39,971 bases of DNA from Acidimicrobiaceae bacterium (lineage in GTDB: Bacteria > Actinomycetota > Acidimicrobiia > Acidimicrobiales > Aldehydirespiratoraceae), in assembly GCA_026706815.1 (NCBI GenBank), contig JAPOYA010000020.1:1-39971 (forward strand), given 5' to 3'. Shown piece by piece: positions 23,818 to 33,755 of the stretch. Every line of letters begins with the position of its first letter. Position 1 is the stretch's first letter. Made by a program: the position numbers and the translations under genes. Under the pieces are notes generated by a model, which had not been told where the DNA came from, searched no databases, and saw only the letters and a program-made list of their open reading frames with translations.

Positions 23818-24658
23818 CCTGTCGCCCGCCAGAGTCAGGAGATTCGCCTGTTCGACCCACCTCGGCATCGGGCTCGGGGCAGCGCCCGCGCAGCAGCAAC
23901 CAGCCGCCGGCAATCGCAATGCCGATGATGCTCATCCAGATATTGATGCGAACGCCGGCGATCTCGGTGGCGTGATCGACCCGGACCGTCTCCAGCCAGA
24001 GACGAACGGTCAGGTAGCCGAGTGCGTATACAGCCAACAGCGCACCCGCGCGGAGCTTCCTGGTCTTGTCGATCCAAATCAACAACAGGACCAGCCCGAA
24101 GTTCCACAAGGACTCGTAGAGGAATGTCGGGTGAAACGTTTCGACGCCGCTGTAGCCGCGCGCCGCTGCGTGCCGCTCGTCGATCTCGAGCGCCCACGGG
24201 AGATCGGTGGGACCACCGAAGAGCTCTTGATTGAACCAATTCCCCCAACGCCCGATCGCTTGGGCCAACGGAAGGCCCGGGACGATCGCATCAACCATGT
24301 CGGGCCTGTCCCAGGACCTGCGGTGGATGATCCACATCCCGACGAGAACACCGGCCGCCATACCCCCCGGTATCCCGAGGCCTCCCTCCCAAATCTTGAA
24401 CGGCGTCGTCCAGCCCTCGTCGAACCTCCAATCGGTGAGCACGTGGTAGAGCCGCGCGCCGACGAGTCCGGCGGGAACACACCACATGGCCAGTGAAGTG
24501 ATGTCGTCACGATCACCGCCGCGTGCGACCCAGCGCTTCTGAGAGAGCCAGACCGCGGCGAGCACGCCGAGCGCAATCATCAACCCGTAGGCGCGAATCG
24601 ACAACGGGCCGAGTTCCAGACTGCTCTGGGACGGACTGGGGATCGAAGCTGTGAGCAT
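23807..24658 (-). CDS. lgt: Prolipoprotein diacylglyceryl transferase
   Basis: A 283-residue membrane enzyme that transfers diacylglycerol to the lipobox cysteine of prelipoproteins. The signature IGRWGNWFNQELFGG is intact, RAYGLMIALGV is at the first conserved helix, and the family arginine segment appears in VRLWLETVRVDHA. The HGG motif of proteobacteria is replaced by IPGG within WEGGLGIPGGMAAG, which is common in actinobacteria. About seven membrane helices are seen, then a short polar tail. The ATG at 24658 is preferred to the GTG at 24667. PotD in this window is a predicted client. Confidence 0.93.
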   Translation of the reverse strand: MLTASIPSPSQSSLELGPLSIRAYGLMIALGVLAAVWLSQKRWVARGGDRDDITSLAMWCVPAGLVGARLYHVLTDWRFDEGWTTPFKIWEGGLGIPGGMAAGVLVGMWIIHRRSWDRPDMVDAIVPGLPLAQAIGRWGNWFNQELFGGPTDLPWALEIDERHAAARGYSGVETFHPTFLYESLWNFGLVLLLIWIDKTRKLRAGALLAVYALGYLTVRLWLETVRVDHATEIAGVRINIWMSIIGIAIAGGWLLLRGRCPEPDAEVGRTGESPDSGGRQVEH

Positions 24659-24690
24659 GGTGGGCACAGCCTATTGCCGCCTTGGTGCTG

Positions 24691-26484
24691 CTATTGCGTC
24701 AGCAACCGTGTTGTTGCTTGCTGCAAGTCGGCGGACCCGACCGTGACCGCGGCCAGCATTCCGGGGACCCGTGCCAATCTGTTCGCCGAAAAAACCCTGG
24801 CCAGAACCGCGCGGTCCGCAGCCGCGTCTTCGCCGGCAGCGGAATCCGCGCGCCGACCGGCCGCGACGGCGCCGTCGGCGAGAGCCTGGCCGGCCGTCGT
24901 CACTGCGAGCATCTCCAGGTACGCAGTCGCCCCCGCCAGAGCATCCGCGGGATCGGCACTCCGCCGCTCAAGCAGCCACTCGGTCGCAGCCTCAGTCGCA
25001 GAATGCGCCGCTTCGAGATGCTCGGCCACCATCCTCAAACCCGGGAATTCGGCCGCTGATTCAACGGTCGCCGCGATCGAAAGCAACAGGTCCGCAACAA
25101 CTCCGCCGCCTCGCATGGGCAACTTTCGACCAACCAGATCCAGCGCCTGAATCCCGTTGGTGCCCTCATAGATCGGAGCGATCCGGGCATCGCGGAAGTG
25201 CTGGGCCGCGCCCGTCTCTTCGATGTATCCCATGCCCCCGTGTATCTGAATCCCAATACTGGTCAGCTCACAGCCGAGATCAGTGCACCAAGCCTTCGAC
25301 AAAGGCGTCAATATCGCAGCCCGCTCCTCGCCTTTCGTGCGGGTCGCTTCATCCGGACCCCTTGCCGCCCAGTCCAGAGCCTCCGCGTTGCGATAGCAGA
25401 GACCCCGCATCGCCGCGATCCCAGACCGCATGTCCAAGAGCATTCGCTGAACGTCCGGATGCTCGACAATCGGCGAAGGCCCAGCTCCAGCAGCACCCTG
25501 AGCCCTGCCCTGGCGACGCTGCAGCGCATGATCCAAGGCCTGCTGGTAGGCGCGTTCGGCGAGGGCCACGCCTTCCAGGCCAACCGACAATCGAGCGTTG
25601 TTCATCATCGTGAACATGGCCGCCATGCCGGCGTTCTCCGCGCCGACCATGTAGCCGACCGCTCCGCCATTGTCGCCGTACGCCATCACGCATGTCGGAC
25701 TCGCGTGAATCCCCAGTTTGTGCTCTATCGACACGCAATGAACGTCGTTGCGCTCGCCGAGCGAACCGTCGTCGACCAGGAACTTCGGGACGATGAACAA
25801 GCTGACGCCGCGTGTTCCCGCAGGTGCGCCCGGGGTGCGGGCGAGCACCATGTGAACGATGTTGTCCGCCATGTCATGCTCACCCCAGGTGACGAAGATC
25901 TTCTGGCCGGTGATCCGCCAGGCGCCGTCTCCGTCGGGTTCGGCTCTCGACGTCAACGCCCCCACATCGGATCCCGCCTGAGGTTCGGTGAGGTTCATGG
26001 TGCCGGACCACTCCCCGGTCACCATCTTCGCCAGGTAGGTCTCTTTCTGCTCCTCGGAGCCATGATTGAGCAGAGCGTCGATGGCCGCCTGGGTCAGGAT
26101 CGAACACAGCGAATAGCCCATGTTGGCCGAAGCGAGCATCTCTTGAACGGCGAGTCCCAGCAGCCACGGAAACCCGCCGCCGCCATACTCAGCCGGCATC
26201 CCGATCCCGTTCCAACCCGAAGCCACATGCTGCCGGTAGGCCTTGGCCAAGCCCGGAGCGGCGGTTACCGAGCCGTCGTCGTTGCGTTGAGAGCCGATCG
26301 TGTCGCCGTCGCGGTTGGTGGGCGCCACGACCTGTTCGAAGAAACGAGCCGCCTCATCCAACAGTCCGTCGACCAACTCGGGCTCCGTGTGCTCGAAGCC
26401 CTCAAGGCTTGCGAGCGCGTCCAAGTCCGCGACCCGCCGAAGCGTGAAGCGGATCTCGTCAAGAGGCGCCTTGTATTCCGTCAT
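24691..26484 (-). CDS. Acyl-CoA dehydrogenase of the DmdC-like 600-residue group
   Basis: A 597-residue acyl-CoA dehydrogenase of the long type with an N-terminal extension domain (MTEYKAPLDEIRFTLRRVAD) and an extra C-terminal helical domain. The flavin motif is MNLTEPQAGSDVGAL, the middle domain has KIFVTWGEHD, and the catalytic-Glu motif is IAPIYEGTNGIQALDLVGRK. The N-terminus is close to that of 3-methylmercaptopropionyl-CoA dehydrogenase (DmdC), but the group also includes general fatty acyl-CoA dehydrogenases. No other DMSP gene is present, so the substrate is open. The ATG at 26484 lies inside the end of the YihY gene (26-nt overlap). Confidence 0.88.
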   Translation of the reverse strand: MTEYKAPLDEIRFTLRRVADLDALASLEGFEHTEPELVDGLLDEAARFFEQVVAPTNRDGDTIGSQRNDDGSVTAAPGLAKAYRQHVASGWNGIGMPAEYGGGGFPWLLGLAVQEMLASANMGYSLCSILTQAAIDALLNHGSEEQKETYLAKMVTGEWSGTMNLTEPQAGSDVGALTSRAEPDGDGAWRITGQKIFVTWGEHDMADNIVHMVLARTPGAPAGTRGVSLFIVPKFLVDDGSLGERNDVHCVSIEHKLGIHASPTCVMAYGDNGGAVGYMVGAENAGMAAMFTMMNNARLSVGLEGVALAERAYQQALDHALQRRQGRAQGAAGAGPSPIVEHPDVQRMLLDMRSGIAAMRGLCYRNAEALDWAARGPDEATRTKGEERAAILTPLSKAWCTDLGCELTSIGIQIHGGMGYIEETGAAQHFRDARIAPIYEGTNGIQALDLVGRKLPMRGGGVVADLLLSIAATVESAAEFPGLRMVAEHLEAAHSATEAATEWLLERRSADPADALAGATAYLEMLAVTTAGQALADGAVAAGRRADSAAGEDAAADRAVLARVFSANRLARVPGMLAAVTVGSADLQQATTRLLTQ

Positions 26485-27421
26485 CAGTCGAGCGTACCCG
26501 GCGCCACCATCGAGTCTTGTCGTCGAGGCGTTCAAGGGGAATCCCCAGCCGAGTCGCCAACAACGAATTGACCTCGGCGCCCACCAAGAGACCCATGGCC
26601 ATCAGATACAACCAGAACAGCAGGCTCAAAGCGCCGCCCAGAAACCCGAACACAACATTCGCTCCAGAAGAGACAATGTTGAGATAAGTGCTGAATCCGA
26701 CCGAGACGACCGACCACCAGACCGAAGCCAGCAATGCACCTGGAAACTCTATTTTCCAAGGAGCGCTGTGATTGGGAGCGACGTGGTAGACCGTCGCGGC
26801 CCACCCCATCATCACCAGGAACACGACCGGCCACCTCAACCAGTTCCAGACGGTCACGTAGTGGGCGTCGACTCCGAAGGTCTCGCTCAACCGTTCGCCC
26901 TCCCCGAACAGCGGCCCCACCACCAAGGCCACCATCACCACTACCGCCGCTATCACCGACATCAGGGTTATCCCGAAGCCGACGAGCCTGGTGGAGAACC
27001 AACCCCTCGCCTGTTCGTGGTCGTAGGCAATGTCGAGCGCACGAACCACCGCGATGAAACCACGCGTCGCCGCGTAAACGGCAAGAACCGCACCGATCGT
27101 CAACGCGCCGGCGCTGCTGCCCTCGAAGAGGTCGTTGACAGTCTCCTCGAGTGTGTTGTCGCCACCGAAGACTCTGACCATCTGCTCGACGAGCCAGTCT
27201 TCGGCCTCCCGCGCGGCGCTCTGGCCAATGACCGCGTCCACCGATCCAAGCAGCGCCGCCAACACGATCATCGTCGGGAAAAAGCTCAACAGAGCGAAGA
27301 AGGCGATCTCAGCGGACAGTCCGCCGACGCGATCTCGAGAAATCTGGTCGATGAGCGCCCTGGCCACTTCAATGGGTGAACTGAGCGCCTGCCGTGCATA
27401 CTGCCGTACCCCGAAGTACAT
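26459..27421 (-). CDS. YihY/UPF0761 family membrane protein
   Basis: A 320-residue integral membrane protein of the YihY/BrkB family with about six helices. Conserved parts include SAEIAFFALLSFFPTMIVLA, YAATRGFIAVVRALDIAYD, PGALLASVWWSVVSVGFSTY and FWLYLMAMGLLVGAEVNSLL. It was once annotated as RNase BN in E. coli; the true role is unknown, possibly transport or envelope integrity. It overlaps the downstream acyl-CoA dehydrogenase start and diverges from gpgS, with only 33 bp between the two start codons. Confidence 0.9.
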   Translation of the reverse strand: MYFGVRQYARQALSSPIEVARALIDQISRDRVGGLSAEIAFFALLSFFPTMIVLAALLGSVDAVIGQSAAREAEDWLVEQMVRVFGGDNTLEETVNDLFEGSSAGALTIGAVLAVYAATRGFIAVVRALDIAYDHEQARGWFSTRLVGFGITLMSVIAAVVVMVALVVGPLFGEGERLSETFGVDAHYVTVWNWLRWPVVFLVMMGWAATVYHVAPNHSAPWKIEFPGALLASVWWSVVSVGFSTYLNIVSSGANVVFGFLGGALSLLFWLYLMAMGLLVGAEVNSLLATRLGIPLERLDDKTRWWRRVRSTDDGIQGAS

Positions 27422-27454
27422 TGCTTCGAGACTACGTGCTGGGACGGACCTCGC

Positions 27455-28360
27455 ATGAATGAAGTCAGAAGCTATTGCGCCGGCAGTTTCCCGCTGGATC
27501 GATTGCTCTCAGAAAAGGGCGGCCATCTCATCTCGGTCTGCATTCCGGCGCGCAACGAAGAGGCGACCGTCGGCACGATTGTCGCTTCGATCCGCAATCA
27601 TCTCGCCAACAGCGACATCCGCCTAGTCGACGAGATTGTGGTTATGGACGACAGGAGCAGCGACGCAACCGCCCGAACCGCGCGGGTGCAGGGCGCCAGG
27701 GTCGTGGCTGTCGAAGATGTGCTGCCCGAAGCCGGGCCCAGTCGCGGCAAGGGCAACGTCTTATGGAAGAGCGTGGCAGCCTGCCACGGCGATCTGATCG
27801 TGTGGATCGACGCTGACCTGACCTCTTTCACGCCCAGTTGCGTCACCGGACTTCTCGGACCTCTGCTGACCGACCCCGACGTGGCAATGGTCAAGGGCTA
27901 CTACGAACGGCCCGAGATCGGCGGCACGGGCGGCGGGCGCACCACAGAACTCATGGCCCGCCCGCTGTTGGGGACGCTCTTCCCTCATCTCAACTCGGTA
28001 CGTCAACCGCTCGGGGGCGAATACGCTGCCCGCCGCTCGATCCTCGAACAGGTGCCGTTCAACACCGGCTACGGCGTCGAAACCGGCCTGCTCATAGACA
28101 TCGCCGACCTCGTGGGGCTGGACCGGCTCGCGCAGGTCGATCTCGGCGTCCGGGTCCATCGAAATCGCCTGCTCGAGGAGCTGTCGGTGCAGGCCATGGA
28201 GATCCTCCACGCGGCGCTTCACCGCGCGGACATCGAGTGGCGCCCGAATTGGACCCACCACCTGCTTCGACCCGACCTCGAGCCGGTCGAAGCACAGGTC
28301 GCCGAACGGCCTCCGCTCAACACAGTGCCCGCCTATTTAGATCAACGCGCAGCAAGCTGA
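27455..28360 (+). CDS. gpgS: Glucosyl-3-phosphoglycerate synthase
   Basis: A 301-residue GT-A glycosyltransferase (GT81). It transfers glucose from NDP-glucose to 3-phosphoglycerate, the first step to glucosylglycerate and to methylglucose lipopolysaccharides in actinobacteria. Motifs: ISVCIPARNEEATVGTIV, IVVMDDRSSD, the DXD metal site D119-A-D121 in WIDADLTS, GGGRTTELMARPLLGTLFPH, and QPLGGEYAARRSILEQVPF with GYGVETGLLID, all matching mycobacterial GpgS. The ATG at 27455 fits the family start. The phosphatase partner (gpgP) is not in the window. Confidence 0.9.
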   Translation: MNEVRSYCAGSFPLDRLLSEKGGHLISVCIPARNEEATVGTIVASIRNHLANSDIRLVDEIVVMDDRSSDATARTARVQGARVVAVEDVLPEAGPSRGKGNVLWKSVAACHGDLIVWIDADLTSFTPSCVTGLLGPLLTDPDVAMVKGYYERPEIGGTGGGRTTELMARPLLGTLFPHLNSVRQPLGGEYAARRSILEQVPFNTGYGVETGLLIDIADLVGLDRLAQVDLGVRVHRNRLLEELSVQAMEILHAALHRADIEWRPNWTHHLLRPDLEPVEAQVAERPPLNTVPAYLDQRAAS

Positions 28361-28426
28361 CAGAATGACCGGCACGCAATCGATCAACTGCGGCCGACCA
28401 AGCCGCCAGTGGGACAGGAGACGCAA

Positions 28427-28888
28427 ATGGGCCGTTGGAGCAGGGAAGAGTTGGAAGAAGAGTTCGACAAGTACCAAGCGCGGGCTCTGAAGGCCGCAAC
28501 GACGCATGACTGGCGTGAGTGGGCCGACCAGTTCACCGAGGACGCCACCTACATCGAACATCACTTCGGCAGGTTCGGGGGTCGTGAAGCCATCTACAAC
28601 TGGATTCAGTCGACGATGGACGCCTGGCCCAACAACGAGATGATCTACTTCCCCATCGACTGGTATGTCATCGACGAAGAGAAGGGGTGGATCGTCTGCC
28701 GTGTGCTCAACCGGTTCGCCGACCCCGGCGACGGCTCCATTCACGAAGAGGGCAACTTCACGCTTCTCAAGTACGCAGGCAACGGCAAATGGAAATACGA
28801 GGAAGACGTCTACAACCCCAACACCTTCGCGACCATGGTGGAGAACTACCTCAACCACAAGAAGTCGCTCGCCGACGACGACATCTGA
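28427..28888 (+). CDS. NTF2/SnoaL-like protein
   Basis: A 153-residue protein of the SnoaL-like/NTF2 cone fold: helical start (WSREELEEEFDKYQARALKA), TTHDWREWADQFTEDATYIE with H and D residues facing the pocket, then strands ending in GNGKWKYEEDVYNP and a terminal helix. Members are small isomerases, dehydratases or binding proteins; the substrate cannot be predicted. AGGAG lies 7 nt before the ATG at 28427. It follows gpgS by 66 bp and may share its transcript. Confidence 0.82.
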   Translation: MGRWSREELEEEFDKYQARALKAATTHDWREWADQFTEDATYIEHHFGRFGGREAIYNWIQSTMDAWPNNEMIYFPIDWYVIDEEKGWIVCRVLNRFADPGDGSIHEEGNFTLLKYAGNGKWKYEEDVYNPNTFATMVENYLNHKKSLADDDI

Positions 28889-28890
28889 CG

Positions 28891-28930
28891 GCCCTGCTCG
28901 GCGAGAATCAGGCTCGGCGAGAGTCAGGGC
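28891..28930. terminator. Possible bidirectional terminator with 16-bp tandem repeat
   Basis: Between the convergent NTF2-like and sulfatase genes, GCCCTG (28891-28896) and CAGGGC (28925-28930) form a 6-bp inverted repeat. It encloses two near-identical 16-bp units (GCTCGGCGAGAATCAG and GCTCGGCGAGAGTCAG). The second arm covers the sulfatase stop. There is no U-tract, so this is a weak terminator call. Confidence 0.3.
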
Positions 28931-30825
28931 TCGACGATGTTGAAGGCGCCGTCGAACTGATCAAGGGCGCCGAACAATACGAGCAGGGCGTCGGCATCGC
29001 CTTCAATCTCGAGTCGGCCGTCGCCGATGGCGTCTATCGCTGCCACGCGGCCCGTCAAAAGCTCGCCCAGCAGGTTCTTCGTGAGCCTCAGAGTTGCATC
29101 TGCTTGTTCTTCGTGGCGGCCCGCAATGTGGTGCAATGCACAATTCTCGAGTCCGAGCACATGCTTCTCGCCGACGTCGGTGAATTCCCAGTTGATGAGC
29201 ACCCGCTGATCGACGACGCGTTCGGCTATCAGGCGCACCCCGAGGGCGTCGAAGATCTGCTCGACCGTCAACGCGGCGGTCAACGCCCGACCCTGTCCGC
29301 CCATACCCCGCACTCCTTCGCGAAGTTCGAGGGCTCCCGTCAGGTAGATGTTGCGCCACGGCCCCGACTCGGCCTGATAACCGAGTTGCTCGAGTGCGTC
29401 CGCTGCCAGCAATCGACCCGGCTCGAAGTCGGGTTCAGCGAATACCAGATGGTTGAGCATCTGCGCGGCCCAGCGGTAGTCGCCTTCATCGAAAGCCGTC
29501 CGAGCCTTGCGCAGCACCTCTTCGGGGCCGCCCATCGCCTCGACGTAGCGGACGCCCGCTTCTTGGGGAGGGTGCGGATTGAGTGTCGCAGGGTTGCCGT
29601 CGAAAGCTCCGAGATAGCGCTGATACACGGCCTTCGAGTTGTGGTTGACCGTTCCGTAGTACTCCCGCGTGTGCCCCTGGGCCGCAAAGCACTCCGGCAA
29701 CTGCAGTTGCTCAGCGATCTCGGGCGCGGTGAAGCCGTGATTCGCCAATCGCATCGTCTGGTCATGAAGCCAGCGATACATGTCGCGCTGCTTGACCAAG
29801 AACTCTCGGGCATCGTCTTGACCCCACCTCGGCCAGTGATGCGTGGCGAACAACGTGTCTGTGTGATCGATAAAGAGTTCCAACGCCTCGTTTATGTACT
29901 TGCTCCAGCCAAGGGCATCACGTGCTTGGGCGCCTCGGGGCGTCAAAATGTTGTGCATCGTGTGCGTGCAATTCTCTGCCATGCACAAGACCCGCATGTC
30001 GGGAAACAGAAAGTTCATCTCCGCCGGCGCCTCTCCACCCGGTGTGTTCTGGAAGACCACCCGAATTCCGTCGACGTCAAGCTCAGTTCCGGTGACCGCA
30101 ATCTCCTCGGTTGGAGCGATCAGACCCGAAGCAGCCCGAGGAATGATCTTGCCGAGGCCGGAATCGACATGGCCCAACGGGCCAGGCGTCAGCAGAGGCC
30201 CGAACATATAACCCGCTCGGCGACCCATGACCGGGCCTGCGATCACGTTTTCACTGACCGCCTCGCGCAGGAATCCATCTGGCGCAATGATGCGGACATC
30301 GCCGGCGTCGACCGCCTCCTGCGTGGTGACGCCGTTGATCCCCCCGAAGTGATCGGCGTGGCTGTGCGTATAGATCACAGCCTGAACCTCCCTGTGACCG
30401 AGCACGTTGTCGGCCAATTCGAGGCAAGCCGCCGCGGTCGCAGCCGTGGTCAGGACATCGACGATCAGCCACCCGTTGTCGCTCGCGATCAGCGTCATAT
30501 TCGAGATGTCGTAGCCGCGGACCTGCCAAACCCCGTCGGCGACTTCGAACAAACCATGAATCGCGTTGAGCCGGCCTTGGCGCCACAAGCTCGGATTCAC
30601 CGACGGCGGAGCAGGCGTGTCCCCCCGGTTGAAGTCGTGACGGGCAACATCCCAGGCGACGCCGTGCGGGGCTTCGATGACCCCAGTCGGGTGGGTGGCG
30701 ATGAGCCCTCGAGTGGCGCGGGCGAAATCGCCCGGGTCGTCAAGGGACAGCACCGCGGCGACAGCCTCGTTGCGCTGTGCAGTATGAGAGGTGGCGGCTT
30801 TGGCTTGTCGGTCGTTGTGGGCCAT
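28924..30825 (-). CDS. Alkyl/aryl-sulfatase, metallo-beta-lactamase fold
   Basis: A 633-residue enzyme like SdsA1/BDS1/YjcS alkylsulfatases. The zinc motif THSHADHFGG lies about 155 residues in. Further family parts are AENCTHTMHNILTPRGAQ, FATHHWPRWG, the helical dimerisation segment (YRWLHDQTMRLANHGFTAPE) with GYYG-like REYYGTVNHNSKAVYQRYLG, and a C-terminal SCP2-like domain that binds the alkyl chain. It would release sulfate from alkyl sulfates. No signal peptide is evident from the ATG at 30825, so it is probably cytosolic. It is convergent with the NTF2-like gene and follows nrdJ by 56 bp. Confidence 0.88.
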   Translation of the reverse strand: MAHNDRQAKAATSHTAQRNEAVAAVLSLDDPGDFARATRGLIATHPTGVIEAPHGVAWDVARHDFNRGDTPAPPSVNPSLWRQGRLNAIHGLFEVADGVWQVRGYDISNMTLIASDNGWLIVDVLTTAATAAACLELADNVLGHREVQAVIYTHSHADHFGGINGVTTQEAVDAGDVRIIAPDGFLREAVSENVIAGPVMGRRAGYMFGPLLTPGPLGHVDSGLGKIIPRAASGLIAPTEEIAVTGTELDVDGIRVVFQNTPGGEAPAEMNFLFPDMRVLCMAENCTHTMHNILTPRGAQARDALGWSKYINEALELFIDHTDTLFATHHWPRWGQDDAREFLVKQRDMYRWLHDQTMRLANHGFTAPEIAEQLQLPECFAAQGHTREYYGTVNHNSKAVYQRYLGAFDGNPATLNPHPPQEAGVRYVEAMGGPEEVLRKARTAFDEGDYRWAAQMLNHLVFAEPDFEPGRLLAADALEQLGYQAESGPWRNIYLTGALELREGVRGMGGQGRALTAALTVEQIFDALGVRLIAERVVDQRVLINWEFTDVGEKHVLGLENCALHHIAGRHEEQADATLRLTKNLLGELLTGRVAAIDAIGDGRLEIEGDADALLVLFGALDQFDGAFNIVEP

Positions 30826-30881
30826 GGGCGCAGTATTGCCCACATCTGGCGATCACCGCGATCTCGGTGGTCGGCAGACCT

Positions 30882-33755
30882 CTAACTGCAACCGCTGGTG
30901 GTGCCGCAGTCGCCACATACGTAGCAGGCGCCGGCGCGGCGCATCGGCACGCCGCACGACATGCAGAACGGCGCGCCTGAACCGCCGTCGACCACGAGCG
31001 CCAGTTGGCCCGCCGGAGCTGAAGCTGCCCGGTGAGGGGGAATATCGGAGCCCTGCACACTCTTGGTGACCTGCTCCTCAACCCCTGGCAGGGTCGGTTG
31101 AGTCCGCTCGTCGGTGGTGAATATTCCGAGACTGGCGCGCTCGTCTTCGCTCAAATACATGACTGCAAGCCTGCGGAAGAGATAGTCCATCAGGCTGTTG
31201 GCGATGCGAATCTCCGGATCATCGGTCATCCCGGCTGGTTCGAATCGCATACCCACGAAAGCATGCACGAAAGCACTCAGCGGCACACCGTACTGGAGAC
31301 CGTGGCTGAGCGAAATGGCGAACGCGTCCATAATCCCGGCCAAGGTCGAACCCTGTTTCGACACGCGCACGAAGATCTCGCCCGGTCGGCCGTCTGCATA
31401 TTCTCCGACAGTCACGAAGCCCTTGCAATCTGCTACCCGGAACTCGAAGGTTCGGCTGGTTCGAGTCCGCGGCAAGCGCTCCCGTACCGGCTGGTCTGCA
31501 GGCTTCTCAACGGCACTCGTGGGTCGCTTTGCAGTGCTTGGATCCGTTGCGCCCAGCTCTTGGCCGGCATCGTTCCAACCGTCGAGTGTCAGGGTTGCCG
31601 AAGCGTCGGGAGCGGTTGTCCGCGGGCTGTTCCCAATGGTGCTGCGCGCAACTCCAGTGGAGAGTGGTTGCGCTACCTTGCAGTTGTCGCGGTACAGCGC
31701 AACGGCTTTCAGGCCCATCTGCCAGGACTCGATCAGCAGCAGTTCGATCTCGGCGACCGAGGCCGTTTCAGGCAGGTTGACAGTCTTGGAGATCGCTCCG
31801 GAGATAAACGGCTGGACCGCACCCATCATCTTCAGATGGCCGCTGTAGTGGATCGGGTCGCTTCCCAATGAGCAGGCGAACACCGCGAGGTCGTTCGGGT
31901 CGAGTCCAGGCGCTCCCACCGCGCTGTGATGAGTGTTGATATAGGCGACGATCGCCTCAACCGCGTCTGGGCTGTAACCGAGGTTGCGCAGGGCGTGGGG
32001 AACCGATTGGTTGACGAAGCTCATCGTCCCGCCACCGACCAGGCGCTTGAACTTCACAAGGCCGAGGTCCGGCTCGACGCCGGTCGTGTCGCAGTCCATT
32101 AGCAGGCCGATGGTGCCTGTGGGCGCCAGAACGGTTGCCTGCGCATTGCGGACGCCGCTGGTCGCAGCGAACTCACAGGTTCGATCCCAGGCCTGTCGCG
32201 CGGCCTCGAGAATGGCCCTCGGAGCGAGGTTTTCGTCGATGTCGGCGACGGCGGCCCGATGCTGGTCGAGCACCCGCAACATGTGTTCGCGGTTTTCGTT
32301 GAACCCGCTGAACGGACCCATGCGCGCCGCCAGCCTTGTCGATTGGCAATAAGCCTCTCCGGTGATCAGCGCCGTCACTGACGCCGCTACGGCTCGCCCT
32401 GCGTCTGAGTCGTAAGGCAGACCAAGAGTCATCAGCAACGCGCCCAGATTGGCGTAGCCGAGGCCGAGTTGACGGAAATCTCGGGTATTGCGAGCAATCT
32501 TGTCGGTGGGGTAATCGGCGTTGTCGACCAAGATCTCCTGTGCGGTGAAAAGCACTCTCACGGCATGCGCGAGCCCCCCGATATCGAAACCGTCGACGCT
32601 GTTGCCGCCCTGATCTTCATCGCCGGTGAAGAAGGCAAGCAGGTTGAGCGATGCCAGATTGCAGGCCGAGTCATCCAGATGCAAATACTCCGAACAGGGA
32701 TTGCTGGCGTTGATTCGTCCGGTGTTGGCCGCTGTGTTCCAATGATTGATCGCGCCGTCGAATTGGATCCCGGGGTCAGCGCACTCCCAAGACGCTTCAG
32801 CAATTTGGCGCAGCAAGCCGCGGGCATTGACCGTGCGGATCACCGAACCATCTCCACGAGCAGTGAGAGACCAGTCAGAGTCGTCGAGCACGGCCTGCAT
32901 GAACTCATCGGTGACGCGCACGGAGTTGTTGGCGTTCTGGTATTGGACCGAGTGAATATCGACTCCATCGAGGCTCATGTCGAAACCAGCAGCCTCAAGC
33001 GCACGAGCCTTTCGTTCTTCGCGTGCCTTGCACCAGACGAACTCTTCGACATCGGGGTGGTCGGCGTCCAGAATCACCATCTTGGCGGCACGGCGAGTCT
33101 TGCCTCCTGATTTGATCGTGCCCGCGGAAGCATCGGCGCCGCGCATGAAGCTCACCGGGCCACTGGCGGTGCCGCCACCAGCAAGTCCCTCCATTGAAGA
33201 GCGGACACGTGAGAGGTTCGCTCCGGCTCCGCTTCCTCCCTTGAAGATTCGGCCCTCCTCGGCATACCAGTTGAGGATCGACTCCATGTTGTCGTCGACT
33301 GACAATATGAAGCATGCCGACGCCTGTTGAGGAACACCCTCTACGCCGATGTTGAACCAGACCGGCGAATTGAAGGCCGCCTTCTGGTCGACCAGCAAGT
33401 GGATGAGCTCGGCTCGGAAGCTGTCAGCCTCTTGCGCATCAATGAAGTAGCCGTCGCGCGCTCCCCAGGCGGTGATTGTGTCGACCACCCGTGAAACGAC
33501 TTGGCGTAGCGACGATTCCCGTTCCGGCTCGCCGAGCGTCCCGCGGAAGTATTTCTGGGCCAGGATGTTGGTTGCGTTCTGACTCCATGAGACGGGCACT
33601 TCCACCGCGGGCTGTTCGAAGTTCACCGAACCGTCGCGATGGTCGATCAGCCTTGCGTCGCGACTCTCCCATTCGACGGCTGCGAACGGGTCGGAGCCGG
33701 CGGCCGTGAAGCGGCGACGGATACCGAGGTTGGCTCGCTCAGATACGAGCGTCAT
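30882..33755 (-). CDS. nrdJ: Adenosylcobalamin-dependent ribonucleotide reductase
   Basis: A 957-residue class II ribonucleotide reductase, which makes deoxyribonucleotides with a B12 radical and so works with or without oxygen. Landmarks: AAFNSPVWFNIGVEGVPQQA, ACFILSVDDNMESI, RIFKGGSGAGANLSRVRSS, NPCSEYLHLDDSACNLASLN with the active-site cysteine region, and NAQATVLAPTGTIGLLMDCD. The C-terminus has a cysteine-rich zinc-like end (CMSCGVPMRRAGACYVCGDC) typical of the long actinobacterial form. GGAG lies about 9 nt before the ATG at 33755. Its 422-bp leader contains DnaA-box-like sites. Confidence 0.95.
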   Translation of the reverse strand: MTLVSERANLGIRRRFTAAGSDPFAAVEWESRDARLIDHRDGSVNFEQPAVEVPVSWSQNATNILAQKYFRGTLGEPERESSLRQVVSRVVDTITAWGARDGYFIDAQEADSFRAELIHLLVDQKAAFNSPVWFNIGVEGVPQQASACFILSVDDNMESILNWYAEEGRIFKGGSGAGANLSRVRSSMEGLAGGGTASGPVSFMRGADASAGTIKSGGKTRRAAKMVILDADHPDVEEFVWCKAREERKARALEAAGFDMSLDGVDIHSVQYQNANNSVRVTDEFMQAVLDDSDWSLTARGDGSVIRTVNARGLLRQIAEASWECADPGIQFDGAINHWNTAANTGRINASNPCSEYLHLDDSACNLASLNLLAFFTGDEDQGGNSVDGFDIGGLAHAVRVLFTAQEILVDNADYPTDKIARNTRDFRQLGLGYANLGALLMTLGLPYDSDAGRAVAASVTALITGEAYCQSTRLAARMGPFSGFNENREHMLRVLDQHRAAVADIDENLAPRAILEAARQAWDRTCEFAATSGVRNAQATVLAPTGTIGLLMDCDTTGVEPDLGLVKFKRLVGGGTMSFVNQSVPHALRNLGYSPDAVEAIVAYINTHHSAVGAPGLDPNDLAVFACSLGSDPIHYSGHLKMMGAVQPFISGAISKTVNLPETASVAEIELLLIESWQMGLKAVALYRDNCKVAQPLSTGVARSTIGNSPRTTAPDASATLTLDGWNDAGQELGATDPSTAKRPTSAVEKPADQPVRERLPRTRTSRTFEFRVADCKGFVTVGEYADGRPGEIFVRVSKQGSTLAGIMDAFAISLSHGLQYGVPLSAFVHAFVGMRFEPAGMTDDPEIRIANSLMDYLFRRLAVMYLSEDERASLGIFTTDERTQPTLPGVEEQVTKSVQGSDIPPHRAASAPAGQLALVVDGGSGAPFCMSCGVPMRRAGACYVCGDCGTTSGCS

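Noticed and set aside
24691..26484. Assignment of the acyl-CoA dehydrogenase as true DmdC of DMSP demethylation
   Set aside because: The N-terminus and length fit, but dmdA, dmdB and dmdD are absent and the same architecture occurs in general fatty acid enzymes.
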